Below, piece by piece: positions 8,681-21,100 of a DNA stretch of 64,000 nt (the stretch's first letter is position 1; each line of letters starts with the position of its first letter). The notes under the pieces were generated by a model. That model did no database searches, was not told the DNA's origin, and was given only the letters and a program-made list of their open reading frames with translations. The DNA comes from Neostapfia colusana (taxonomy: Eukaryota; Streptophyta; Magnoliopsida; Poales; Poaceae), in the NCBI GenBank assembly GCA_030760725.1, contig JASWHV010000008.1, positions 59,681,671-59,745,670 of the forward strand, written 5' to 3'. Made by a program: the position numbers and the translations under genes.

Positions 8681-9460
8681 ATGGTTCGCATGATTCGCAC
8701 CGCTCGCAAGTCCACAGGAGGGAGAGTTCTCGTAGTTGCCCTTGCCGAAAGAGAGGAGAGTCGTCCAGTGACGTACCTTTCCTACGGATTGGCAGTAGGA
8801 GACTTGTTGCGCCGTCTTCGACGTATGCTCGAAGCCGCAGGCAATACGGGCAAGCTCATCATCCACTATAACTCCACCAGGACCATCCGTGAGAAGAGGG
8901 AAGAATGGAGTTCGGAGATGAGGATCATACACGAGAATCAGCTGCTTAAGATTAACCACTCTCCAGCTTGTCGAGCAACACAAGTTGACGCGGAGAGAGA
9001 TGTCACCTGGGAGGCCATCACCTGCTAGAGTCACATCTATCGTCGCCACTTGGACAAAACCGAGTACATGTATGTCCTCCAACGTGAGAGTGGCACCACG
9101 GAGTACAAGTACCCAACGGTGCAGCAAGGGACTTCCCATGAGCACATGGACTTGTGCTTGGAGGATGCTGCTATGCTCAGCACTCGACTGCAGGAGTGTC
9201 AACAAGAGCTTCAGGATGTCCGGGACACCCTGAAGGAAACGGAGGCGTTGCTGCAAGCTTGCTTAAAGGCGAGAGAAAGAGGAGATGGGAATGAACTGTG
9301 TGTCATCGTGAATGATACATGGACTCCCGACTCCCCGGATCGCCGAGCGATCAGGCGTCGTCGCACTTCTCCACCAGCAGCCTCCCCACCCAAAGCGGAG
9401 TCAGAAGGTAGCCGAAATGAGGAGGAAGATCCCGAGGAGCCATCTCAAGAGGACGAGTAG
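8681..9460 (+). pseudogene. orf0 of element A, one nonsense codon
   Basis: The ATG at 8681 opens a 259-codon frame to a stop at 9458-9460, broken once by TAG at codon 116 (9026-9028). The start follows the PBS by 200 bp and has counterparts in C and E. The N-terminus is basic (MVRMIRTARKSTGGR), followed by an alpha/beta stretch that ends in a WEAIT helix near residue 110. A Leu/Glu/Gln-rich segment at about residues 155-205 looks like a coiled coil. The tail is Arg/Pro-rich and then acidic, ending EEDPEEPSQEDE. There is no cysteine knuckle or protease motif, so it is not a second gag. B+ carries a distant homologue. Function unknown. An RNA-binding role is a guess from the basic start and fold pattern. 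Confidence 0.7.
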
Positions 9461-9761
9461 TGTAGAGTCTTTCCCCTAGCTAGCAAGAGGTCGAGTAGTC
9501 GAGTCGTTACGTAGTTAATGGTGTGATAATGCTTGGTGTGTGACGTGAGTTGTGGAAGCCATGAGCAATTGTCCACAACCTCGTCTTCAGATTGTTTTGC
9601 TTTGGTGTGTGAACCCACAGGAAATAATAGTGCATTTATTTGGTGTGAGATATAAACCCTCGTAAAATTTTAACAAAGCCTCAACACCTCAAAGTACCAA
9701 CAAATGAAAGTAGTAAGATGATACTAAATGGTATCAAATTAACATTTGTTGATTCTGCCAG
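9461..9761 (+). other. orf0-gag spacer of element A with an 8 bp stem
   Basis: This is a non-coding 301 bp spacer. GTTGTGGA (9549-9556) pairs perfectly with TCCACAAC (9572-9579) across a 15-base loop. The stem is also present in C (29783-29790 with 29806-29813) and, with one G-U pair, in E (44545-44552 with 44568-44575). Confidence 0.6.
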
Positions 9762-12700
9762 ATGGCCGGAAGAGGAAAAGGACGTGCTGCCAACCCCGCC
9801 AACAACAATGATGAGGCATGCAACCCTCATCTTTCGGGAGGTCAGGACAGAGGTGGTCGCCGTAAAGAAGTTGACCCTCTCCACCAAATGCTGGAGAATC
9901 AAAATCAGCTCATCCAGAACTTGACTCAAGTGGTGGCCAACTTGCATCAAGTTCCACCTCCACAAGCTGCACCACGCCAACCAAGGTTGAGTGAGTTTCT
10001 AGGAACTCAACCTCCAAAGTTTGCAAGTGCTGCTAAACCTCTGGAGGCAGATGATTGGCTGAAGACCATTGAAAGTAAGATGAGGATCATACAGTGCCAA
10101 GGGTATGAGAGGGTGCTGTTTGCCTCTCATCAATTGCATGGACCTGCTGCTGATTGGTGGACCGCCTACGTGGCCGCCCATCATGACCCTGAGAGCATCA
10201 CTTGGGAAGAGTTCAAGCGTAGCTTCCGCAACCATTACATCCCAAGAGGTGAACTCAAAAACAAGAGGAAGGAGTTTTTGGGACTGCAGCAGGGAAACAT
10301 GACGGTGAGGGAATACCTCACTAAATTCACTCAACTATCCCGTTATGCCCCACGGGACATAGAGACTGATGAGCAGAAACAAGATTGTTTCATGGAAGGG
10401 CTTACCGCAGAAATGCAGTGTGCAATGTCCTCAAATGAGTATGAGAGCTTTCAAAAGATGGTGGACAGAGCATTTGTGGTGGAAAGGAAGCTGAAGGCCC
10501 TGGAAAATGAGAATAAGAGGAAGGCTGGGTGGTCACATCAAGCCTCAGGGAGCAACACCCGCCCACGTATGATGCAGCAACCTACGGGGCAGACGAGCCG
10601 TGCTGCGGTACCCTATTCAGCACCAAGAGGGTACAACCCAAACTACAGGCCTCCCGCAGCACCAGCACAGCCGCAGCGTCAGTTTGTGCAGCAGCCTCGC
10701 CCCGCATATCCACCTCGACCAGCAGTGCAAGGACCCCCAAACCAACCCCAAGACGACAAGGGCCAAGCATCTAAGATTGGGGTGCAATGTTTCAGCTGTG
10801 GTGAAGTGGGGCACTACGCCCATAAATGCCCAAAGAAGAAGCCTGCGCCGCCACAACAGCAGAATGTATTGAGAGGACGGGTGAACCATGTCACTATGGA
10901 GGAAGCACAAGAGGCACCCGACGTGGTAGTTGGTAAGTTTCCTGCCAATTTACATCTTGCAACTCTGCTGTTTGATTCTGGTGCTACCCACTCGTTCATT
11001 TCTCAAGGGTTTGTTAAGAAGCATGACCTAGCAACCACACAAATGAACCATATGCTAGCCGTAAACTCTCCAGGTGGAGAAATAAGGACAAGACAAGTGT
11101 GTCCCAAAGTGAGCCTAGACATTAATGGGGTAGTATTTACGGCTAACCTCATAGTGATAGATTCACAAGGGATAGATATTATTTTGGGTATGGATTGGTT
11201 GACCAAACATAAAGGAATCATCCATTGTTCGAACAGAACGGTGGAATTAACTCACCCCAGTGGCACCAGAGTAAAGTTCATAACAATACACGAGCCTAGG
11301 AGGGACATCAAATTAAATCAAGTGGAGGTGAAAGTTGAGGAAATCAGGACTATCAGGAAATATCCAGATGTTTTTCCGGAGGAGTTGCCAGGTATGCCTC
11401 CCGACCGTGAAGTGGAATTCGCAATTGAGCTAGTACCGGGAACAGCCCCGATATACAAGAGACCTTATCGAATGGACTCCAAGCAGCTAGAAGAGCTCAA
11501 GGATCATTTGAGAGAATTGACGGAGAAGGGGTATGTTCGCCCTAGTTCCTCACCATGGGGAGCTCCAGTGATATTTGTGCCTAAGAAAGATGGAACTCAA
11601 AGGTTATGCGTGGATTACCGTGCCTTGAATGAGGTAACCGTCAAGAACAAGTACCCATTACCCCGCATTGAAGACTTGTTTGATCAGTTGAGGGGAGCTT
11701 GTGTGTTCTCGAAAATTGATCTCAGGTCGGGATACCACCAACTCAAGATAAGGCAATCTGATATTCCCAAGACAGCTTTCGTATCTCGGTACGGACTGTA
11801 TGAATACACTGTCATGCCTTTCGGGCTAACCAATGCCCCGGCATATTTCATGTACCTCATGAACAAGGTATTCATGGAATATCTGGACAAATTTGTGGTG
11901 GTTTTCATAGATGATATTCTCGTCTTCTCCAAAGATGAAGAAGAACATGAGAAACATCTAAGGTTGGTGTTACAGAGGCTGAGAGAACACCAACTATATG
12001 CCAAGTTGAGCAAGTGTGAGTTTTGGCTGAAAAGAGTTCCCTTTTTAGGACATATCATCTCGGAGGGAGGAATCTCCGTAGATCCCGCCAAAATCGAAGA
12101 TATCCAGAAGTGGAAAACCCCTGAAAATGTCGGGGAAGTTCGAAGCTTTTTGGGATTGGCTGGATACTATCGACGGTTTATTGAGGGATTCTCCAAGATC
12201 TCGAGACCTCTCACCAAACTGTTGGAAAAGGGAATCACATTCACCTGGACGCCACAATGCGATACGAGCTTTCAGGAGCTAAAGAAGAGATTGACAACAG
12301 CCCCAGTGTTGGTTATGCCAGATATGCAGAAGAATTTCACAGTGTACTGCGATGCCTCTGGAAACGGGTTGGGATGTGTTCTCATGCAAGAAGGACATGT
12401 CGTGGCATATGCATCCCGGCAGCTTCGGAAGCACGAGAAGAACTATCCTACACATGACCTAGAACTAGCTGCAGTGGTACACGCGTTGAAAATTTGGCGG
12501 CACTATTTGATGGGGAAGAGGACAGAGATATATACGGATCATAAGAGTTTGAAGTACATATTCACACAGCCAGATCTCAACCTCAGACAAAGGAGATGGT
12601 TAGAGTTAATCAATGACTTTGATGTGGGCATCAACTATCATCCCGGAAAAGCAAACGTCCTGGCCGATGCTTTGAGTCGGAAAGTGCAGGTCAATAAGTT

Positions 12701-14231
12701 GAGTTTGAAGGACATGCCCGCAGAATTGAAGGACGAGGTTATAAGGCTCAATCTATGTCTAGTAAATAGTGGTGAAGCCATCGCCATGGAAGTGGACTCC
12801 ACACTCGAGCAAGACATACGCGAGGGCCAAAAGAATGATGAGAAGATACAAGAGATCAGACAGCTCATCAAGGAAAATAAAGCTCCTGGTTTTAGAGAGG
12901 ATGAACAAGGAACGGTGTGGCACGGGAAAAGGATCTGTGTGCCAGAAGTAAAGGAGATCCGTGAATTAATTTTGAAGGAGGCTCACGATTCCGACTATTC
13001 CATTCATCCTGGGAGTACGAAGATGTACCAGGACCTCAAGAGCAGGTATTGGTGGTATGGCATGAAGCGAGATGTCGCAGAACATGTTGCCCTATATGAC
13101 ACATGTCAGTTGGTGAAAGCAGAACATCAACGACCCGCGGGATTGCTGCAACCACTCAAAGTGCCTGAATGGAAGTGGGAAGAAATCAGCATGGATTTTG
13201 TCGTGGGATTGCCTAGGACCCAATCCGGGTATGATTCAATATGGGTCATTATTGATAGGCTAACCAAGGTAGCTCATTTCATTCCGGTGAAATAAAGCTA
13301 CAGCGGATCCAAATTGGCAGAATTGTACATGTCAAGGATTGTGTGTTACCATGGAGTGCCAAAGAAGATAGTGTCGGATCGAGGGACACAGTTCACCTCG
13401 AGGTTTTGGCAGAAGTTGCATGAAACCATGGGAACCCATCTGAACTTCAGCTCTGCCTATCATCCCCAAACTGACGGGCAGACGGAGAGAACCAATCAGA
13501 TCCTTGAAGATATGTTAAGGGCATGTGCACTCAAAAACAATAGGAGTTGGGACAAGAACTTACCGTATGCGGAGTTTTCCTATAACAACAGCTATCAAGC
13601 TAGTATGAAGATGTCACCGTTTGAAGCTTTGTATGGAAGGAAGTGCAGGACTCCCCTATTTTGGAACCAAACAGGAGAAAGTAAAGTGTTTGGTCCAGAA
13701 GTGCTACAAGAAGCCGAGGCGAAGGTAAGGGAGATTCGCAACAACTTGAGGATAGCACAAACACGCCAGAAGAGTTATGCTGATGTACGAAGAAGAGAGC
13801 TCGTTTTCAACGTGGGAGACTATGTCTATCTCAAGGTGTCCCCTATCAGAGGACTTCGTCGGTTCAAGGTGAAAGGGAAGTTGTCACCTCGATACATCGG
13901 ACCCTTTCAAGTTTTGGAAAGGAAAGGCGAAGTGGCGTACCAACTAGAGTTACCGGTTTATCTATCGGACGTGCACGATGTGTTCCATGTGTCACAACTC
14001 AAGAAATGTCTGAGGACGCCTAAAGAGGTGTTACCCATGAATGAAGTGGATGTAGCTGAGGATTTGTCTTATGCCGAGCAACCATACAAGATTTTGGAGA
14101 CAATGGAACGCCTCACCAGAAATAAAAGAATCCGGATGTGCAAGGTGCAGTGGAAGCATCACTCAGAAGAGGAAGCCACCTGGGAACGGGAAGATGAGCT
14201 CAAGGCACAATTTCCGGAATTGTTTTCTTAG
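9762..14231 (+). pseudogene. gag-pol: gag-pol polyprotein of element A, one nonsense codon in integrase
   Basis: A single frame of 1490 codons (including both stop codons) runs from the ATG at 9762 (start MAGRGKG). It encodes retrotransposon gag (residues about 90-230), a CCHC knuckle at 343-356, protease with DSG near 405-407, RT with FIDD (aspartates 717-718), RNase H (first Asp 864), integrase and a tail. Integrase has the zinc-finger histidines 1075 and 1082 and catalytic D1145, D1206 and E1242 with the classical 35-residue spacing. A GPF region and a chromodomain-like end (about 1450-1488, CKVQW...ATWE) follow. Two faults are visible. Codon 1178 (13293-13295) is TAA where E has GAA. The first zinc-finger cysteine is Tyr (residue 1112), while E and C have Cys there. 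Gag, protease, RT and RNase H are uninterrupted and could still be made as a 1177-residue product. Confidence 0.93.
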
Positions 14232-14238
14232 AAACACC

Positions 14239-14270
14239 AATCTCGAGGACGAGATTTCTTTTAAGGGGGG
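14239..14270 (+). promoter_or_regulatory. Hairpin plus polypurine tract of element A
   Basis: AATCTCGAGGACGAGATT (14239-14256) is a perfect 7 bp stem with a four-base loop. TTTTAAGGGGGG (14259-14270), the plus-strand primer tract, follows directly, six bases before the 3' LTR. The pair recurs in every copy with this end preserved. Confidence 0.8.
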
Positions 14271-14276
14271 TAGAGC

Positions 14277-17200
14277 TGTAACACCCCAAATTTTGATTCA
14301 AAACTCTAAACCAAGTTCAGAGGGGAATTTAAAAATTTTTGGACGTGTTGCATGTTTTGCAAAAATTCAAATTCAAACTGGAATTCAAATTAGACTCAAA
14401 ACAGAAAAGAAATGGAAAAAGAAAAAGAGAAACGGGAAAAAAACCGGCCAGTGGGCCGAAACCCGCCAGCCGGCCCAGTTTCCCTCGCGCCAGCCCGCCC
14501 CCGCGCGCGCCGCGCTGTCTCTCACAGACGGGTGGGACCCACCTGTCATCCCTAACCCCGCGACCCCGGACTCTCCCGCGCGCGCGCGATCTTAACCGAT
14601 CGAATTACCGCGTCCCTCAGCCCGAATTCCGGTCCCAGAAGAATCAAACTCGATAACAACTGACCCACCGCCCTTCCCCGGCTATAAAAACCCCAGCCCC
14701 GATCGGTTTTTCCCACGCGATCGCCGATTTTCACTCCGGTGAGCACCGATACTTCGCCGGTGAATTCTGGCCGATCTAAGCTCGGAAACTCTGATCTAAC
14801 TCGCTGGTCTTGATCCACCACCTCCGGGGAACCTTGCAGGTGCAGAAAACTCGGAGAAATACGGTGTAAACACAGCGCCGACGAGCTTCGCCATGGTATT
14901 GCCTCGGACCTCACCGCCGATCACTTTCCAGGACCCCCGAGCTCAAGAAAACCCCCGAGGTGAGATCCCTGACCTCCCCTCTACCGATCCATGCCATAAG
15001 ATCACAGTTCTAGGCAGAATTCTCGAGGATCCGAAACTTTCCGGCGAGATCGCCGCTTCCCGCCGCCGTGCGCCGCCGGCAGCGCCGCCCGCGCTCGATC
15101 AGAGCGACGTGGCCGCATGTGCGCCGTTTATTTTAAATCGCACGGTAGACTTTAAAACCCCGCGTACCGGTTCGATGTTATAATCTCAGCCGTCGGTTAA
15201 AAATCGGACGGTCCACGTCAGCCCCGCGTTATAAAGACTGGAATTCTTACGTGCTACCCCCTGGGGTTCTCGGGAAATAAGAGCTAGCCCCGGAAACTTC
15301 TGATCTAGCCCCTGGAACTTCAGAAAATCATGTAAATTCATTTAAAAATCAGTTTTAGCCCCTGGACTTAATAAAAATTAGGAAAAACACCTCTGATAAG
15401 TGTAGCTAGACCCCTGGAAATTATGAAAATAATATTATAGACCCTGTAATGGGGTGAGTTAATTATTTTAGCCCTGTTTAGTATTTAATTTAGAAAATTG
15501 AATATGTAACTAGTGTTTAAAAATTAAAAAGTGGGACAAACATAATTGTCAAAATTAATTAAAAGCTTTCTCAGTACTTAGAAAACTTTGGAGTGAGATA
15601 AAAATATATTTTGGGCTGAAATGAATCTGTTTCATTTATTATTCACATTATTTAGTATAGGGACACATTTTTAAGTAAAGAATAGCTATAGAAAAATAGG
15701 GAAAATAATTATGAAATAGTTTACATCAGAGGCCAAGGTCAAAACATGTTATTAAATTATTTAGGACTAAAACCTATACTGTTTAGATGATGTGTATTAC
15801 TAATTTCATAATAAAATACACAATTATGCATAGGAATATAAATCTGAAAATATAGCAACTAGTAAATGATAAATGGAGTTTTTAAAATCCAAAGAGTTCA
15901 GTCTAGGGTTGATAGAAATTATGAAGGCACATATGGAGAAGAAAAATACTTTTCTTACATACTTGGTAGTTTAATATAAGGAATTTATTTAAAACTGAAA
16001 CACACACACATATATATGTATATATATATAGTATGTAAGTATAAATATGAACACCAAAGTAGGAACCATACACATATAAATAAAAGTGTATGTAAGCCAC
16101 AGATCAACACACAAAGTAACCACAACACATATAGTGGTGAATGAATTTCATAAATATGAATGTGTGGTTTGTATGAAGTAAGAAGTGTGAACTATGTCTT
16201 ATGATTGTTTTTTTTCTTTTGCTATGTGTGATGGTATGAAGTAGAACCTGTTCAAGAGCAAGTTATTCCTTTCCAAGATCAGGACTACCCATTTCAAGAG
16301 CAGCAAGAAGGAGGCAAGTGTCCTTGACCACTTTGATCCTATGCTAGGATGTGTAGATAGAATTATTTGCATTGTCAAATGAAATATGAAACCCATGCTA
16401 GGAAGTTTCCCTAGAATTGCATTACCTTGTTTCCTTGTAGCTTGGGTTGGGATTTATTTTGTCATGTCATTTATTTACATGCATATGCTTAGCCATGCTT
16501 AGAATGGGACATTTGGGATATGAGATCATCAGTTTATTTTACCATACTCTTGAATGAGATATTGTGAGTTATGTAGAGGTAGGGATCAAGGCAAGTTGGA
16601 TGTTTTGGTTGTGTGCTGGGTGCACGAGACTTGGGTTTGTGTTTAGTACTTGCCTGGATCCTAAGGACCGGTTCATGGAGCATGTAACCTGGCTTTACCG
16701 TGCCAACCACATGCTGAGATGGGGCAGCTTGGCCAATTAATTAGGTGTATCCCCGGCGTAGTATGGGTGTGTTGGATGGTGCGGGAAGTAGGTGTCAGCT
16801 GTACTACCATATGAACCGCAAGGCTCAAGAGGGGGCCACTGCAGCGGGGTTGGAGCCTCTTGTATGCTGTTAGGGGTGAAACCTCAGTGGGCCCACACTC
16901 GTCGAGAATCCCTTTGTAAAGGCTTCGTAGTGATCTCCTGGCTGCACACCTGGGAAGTGTGAATGTGGATCGTAGCCACTGGCATAATGGAGGTTCTTTT
17001 AGTCCACCCGGCAACGGGGGATGAAATCACTACATGTGGGTACAGTGGTACAAACTCTGCAGAGTCAAAACTGTCTTGACAGCCGTGCTCACGGTCAAGA
17101 GCGGCCTGGACTTATTCATGATTAGAGGATTGATGGTTTTGGAAGTTAAGCGGGGAGCTTAACATTGGTAATAATGTTATGGTTATTGGATTATGATGAT

Positions 17201-17706
17201 GGGATGGGAGATTGGGACCATTTCACCTGTGTAGTAATGTAGGTGCTTAATAAGCTAAGGTGATAGGTGTTAATTGCGTAGTGCTTTAACCATGAGTTCA
17301 ACCTCTCCTTGTTCTAGCCATGCATGATATAATTTTCCCACACTTGCTGAGTACCATTGGTACTCAACCTTGCATATTTGTTGGTTTATATTGCTGCTCA
17401 GGTCAAGATAATGAGGTGGTGTATAATGACCAAGATTTTGGGCCCGAGGAAGGTTTTTAGGTTCATGAAGACCCCCGGGCAACGCCTGTGATGGAGCCCT
17501 AAAGAATAATATTCCGCTGCTAGTTTATTTACTTGTGATGAAGCATTAGTGTCCATTAAGACATTTGCGATGTAAGACTTATTTATATTCGACACCTGGC
17601 TTGTAATAAATGATGCTTCACTATTTGTCATCACATGTATGAGAAAATGATCCTGGCATACATGTGATATTCACTTGGTTGTTCTTCGGAAAAACCGGGT
17701 GTGACA
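14277..17706 (+). repeat. 3' LTR of element A
   Basis: The LTR is 3430 bp and nearly identical to the 5' LTR apart from about 25-30 substitutions by eye and a much shorter CA/TA tract (16001-16030). The TATA box is at 14682-14690. It ends GGGTGTGACA at 17706, followed by the acacg duplication (17707-17711). Confidence 0.93.
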
Positions 17707-17711
17707 ACACG
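17707..17711 (+). repeat. Target site duplication of element A, right copy
   Basis: acacg matches 4976-4980. Beyond it the U3 repeat array of the B- LTR resumes with TATCCCACGC. Confidence 0.93.
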
Positions 17712-18072
17712 TATCCCACGCGACTGGTCCTCTGATTTCCACGGTGACTAGCTCCGAAGGTGACTCGTGTCCTGCGGGCTGGCCTCGCTTCTCCACAGAG
17801 GCTAGCTCCAGGGGCAACACGTGTCCCACGGGGTCGGACCTCTCCCCCCCTCGCGGGAATGAGCCCCGAGCCTGCCACGTAGCCAGTTTAGCGGTGAACC
17901 TCTCCCCATTTGCGGAGATGAGCTCCGAAGGCGCCATGTGGCCAGCGGGCCGCGGGAGTTGTCTTCGGCGCTCTTGGTGAACTGGAATGTTTTCTCTGTT
18001 CCCACTTCTTTTAAAATGTTTTCTCTACATGAAACATGAATACATTCAGAAACCAAAAATGAGGGTGTCATA
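17707..18072 (-). mobile_element. 3' LTR of B-, 5' end with distal U3 repeats
   Basis: On the minus strand the LTR starts at about 18072-18070 (TATGACACCCTCA, aligned with TGTAACACCCTCA of B+, so the terminal TG has probably mutated). After about 100 bp it enters the minisatellite array (17707-17965, about four or five units including ACACGTGTCC near 17817). The sequence continues at 4975 beyond element A. Confidence 0.8.
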
Positions 18073-18078
18073 AATCTA

Positions 18079-18110
18079 CCCCCCTTAAATTGAATCTCGC
18101 CCTCGAGATT
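18079..18110 (-). promoter_or_regulatory. Hairpin plus polypurine tract of B-
   Basis: On the minus strand, AATCTCGAGGGCGAGATT (18110-18093, 7 bp stem) is followed by TTTAAGGGGGG (18089-18079), just before the LTR start. Confidence 0.75.
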
Positions 18111-21100
18111 CGTTAGTAGAGAATAGATGAGGGAATTCTGCCTTGATGTCTTCTTGACGCTCCCATGTGGCTTCAGCTTCGGTGTGATGGCTCCATTGTA
18201 CCTTGCACCATCACATTACTTTGCTCCTTGTGACCCTTTCCCTTAGGTCCAAAATTCGGACAGGGTGCTCCGCATAAGTCAGGTCCTCTTGAAGTTCAAG
18301 CTCTTCCATTGGAACTTGCTCCTCTGGTACACTCAAGCACTTCTTGAGCTGGGATACATGAAACACGTCATGTACATCAGAGAGATATGTTGGGAGCTCT
18401 AGTTGATAGGCTACTTCTCCTCGCTTGTCCAAAATCTTAAATGGTCCGATGTAGCGAGGTGCTAGCTTGCCTTTGACATTGAAACGTCGTTGGCACGGAT
18501 ATGTGATACCTTAAGGTATACGAAGTCTCCTACTTCGAAAGTCAACTTCCTTTGCCTATTCTCCGCATGGCCTTTCTGTCGTGACTGAGCAGCATTTAAG
18601 TTCTCCCGTATCGTTTGGACTTGCTTTTCAGCTTCTTGTAGCACTTCGGGTCCAAACACCTGGTTCTCTCCGGTCTCGTTCCAGGACAGCGGCGTTCTAC
18701 ACCGTCTATCATACAATGCCTCGAAAGGCGACATCTTCAAGCTAGCTTGATAGCTGTTGTTATAGGAGAATTCAGTGTACGGTAAACTCCTATCCCAACT
18801 ACGCCCACGTTTCAAAGCGCAAGCTCTCAACATGTCCTCCAAAATTTGGTTTGTCCTTTCGGTTTGTCCATCGGTTTGTGAGTGATAGGCAGAGCTAAAA
18901 TCCAGTCGTGTACCCATAGCTTTCTGCAGCTTCCTCCAAAATCTAGAGGTAAACTGAGAACCCCGATCTGAGACTATCCTCTTCGGGACTCCATGACGGC
19001 ACACGATCTGCTCCATGTACAACTCGGCTAATTGTGCAACGTTGTACTTGGCCCTTACAGGGAGAAAATGGGCTGTTTTTGTCAATCGGTCCATGATAAC
19101 TCAGATGGAGTCATAACCCGACTGAGTACGTGGCAATCCGATGATGAAATCCATACTGATGTCCTCCCACTTCCACTCAGGTACCTTCAAGGGTTGCAAC
19201 AATCCAGCGGGTCTTTGATATTCGGCCTTCACCCGTTGGCATGTGTCGCATAGGGTAACATATTCGGCTGTCCCTTTTCATACCATCCCACCAATAACAA
19301 GTCTTCGAGTCCTTGTACATTTTGGTACTTCCGAGATGTATGGAATAAGGTGAATCATGTGCCTCTTTTAATATCATGTCGCTGATGTGCTTCACGTTAG
19401 GCACACAAATCTTTTTTCCTAGCCAAAGCGTACCCTTCTCATCTTCTTTGAAATCCTTCTCTATTCCTTGTCGGATCCTTTCCTTGATCTCCTCATCCAT
19501 TGCTTGGCCATCTCTTATCTCTAGCTCCAATGAAGAGTGGATTCCCATCACTTCCATGTTGTTCAAGAATCCGAGGTGTAACCGTTCGAACTCCTTACGT
19601 AGTTCGGGTGGTAGCTCCCGAACCGTGAGTTGGTGACATGCTCCCTTCCGGCTCAATGCATCAGCTACTACATTGGCCCTTCTAGGGTGGTAGTTGATTC
19701 CAACATCGTAATCCTTGATGAGTTCCAACCATCAATGTTGCCTCAAATTCAAGTCCGTTTGTGTAAATATGTACTTGAGGCTTTTATGATCCGTATAGAT
19801 CTCACATCGATGACCAAGAATATAATGTCTCCAAATCTTCAATGCATGCACTACTGCTTCTAGCTCCAAGTCATGTGTAGGATAATTAAGCTCGTGCTTC
19901 TTTAATTTTCGTGAGGCATAGGCTACCACTTGTCCTTCTTGCATAAGCACACATCCGAGCCCTTGTCTGGATGCATCACAATATATGTCAAAGCTCTTGC
20001 TCACGTCCGACAATACCGAAACCGGTGCTGTGGTTAGCCTTTTCTTGAGTTCCTCAAAACTTTCTTGGCATGCTGGTGTCCATTGGAAGGCTTTTCCCTT
20101 TGTTAGCAACTCCGTCATAGGCTTTGCTATCTTAGAGAAGTCCTTGATGAAGCGTCGGTAGTATCTAGCCATCCCAAGAAAACTCCGAATATTCCTCACA
20201 TTTTGCGGTTGGTTCCACTTCAGAACATCTCCCACTTTTCCGGGATCAACCGATACTCCTTCCTTGGAGATAATGTGGCCTAGGAACGATATCTCCTTTA
20301 GCCAAAATTGACACTTGTTAAGCTTGGCATACAATTGATGCTCGCGCATTTTTTGCAAGGTCAATCTCAAATGTTCTTCATGCTCCTCCTCACTTTTTGA
20401 ATACACCATAATGTCGTCGATAAAAACCACGACGAACTTATCCAAGTACTCCATGAAAACCTTGTTCATATTTTACATGAAGTATGCGAGTGCATTTGTT
20501 AACTCAAAAGACATGACGGTATATTCATACGAACCATACCGTGTTCGAAAAGCAGTCTTGGATATATCGGAGGGCTTAATCTTCAGCTGGAAGTATCCCG
20601 ACCGAAGATCAATCTTGGAGAACACTTGGGCTCCTTTCATTTGGTCGAATAGGTCCTCTATATGGGGCAGAGGGTATTTGTTCTTGATTGTCACCTCGTT
20701 GAGAGACCTATAGTCCATGCACATCCTTTGGGTCCCATCCTTCTTGTCCACGAAGAGCACAGGAGCTCCCCATGGTGACGAGCTTGGACGTATAAAACCC
20801 TTCTCTAACTGCTCCTGAATTTGCTTCTTGAGTTCCACTAGTTCATTGGTGGGCATCCTATAGGGTCTCTTTGCTATGGGTGCAGTTCCAGGTACCAAAT
20901 CAATGGCAAACTCAATGTCCCGTTCAGGTGGCATACCTGAAAGCTCTCCCGGAAACACGTCCGAGAATTCTTGAACCACTGAAATGCTATCCAATGTTGC
21001 TCCTTCGACGTGGTTCGAAATTGCCTTCTTGGTTGTTTGTTGGGCTGACTCAAACTCAATACGGATACCGTGCTCGTTTGTCAACTGCACGCTCCTCTCA

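Larger units (their letters stand above)
4981..17706 (+). mobile_element. Element A: nearly intact Ty3/gypsy chromovirus, family A
   Basis: This is a complete element of 12.7 kb with two long LTRs (4981-8460 and 14277-17706) that start TGTAACACCCC and end GGGTGTGACA. It has 5 bp duplications acacg on both sides, a tRNA-iMet-type PBS, orf0, gag-pol and a PPT. It sits within the U3 repeats of the B- LTR. The LTR pair differs at roughly 25-30 positions by eye, besides microsatellite length, so insertion was recent relative to B and D. Coding damage is light: one stop in orf0 and one stop in integrase. The truncated chromodomain tail and single gag-pol frame fit Tekay/Del. Confidence 0.95.

Noticed and set aside
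2186..18072. Possible DNA transposon with TGACACCCTC terminal inverted repeats
   Set aside because: The inverted ends are those of a single LTR of B-, interrupted by element A. A PPT lies outside one end and no transposase is present.
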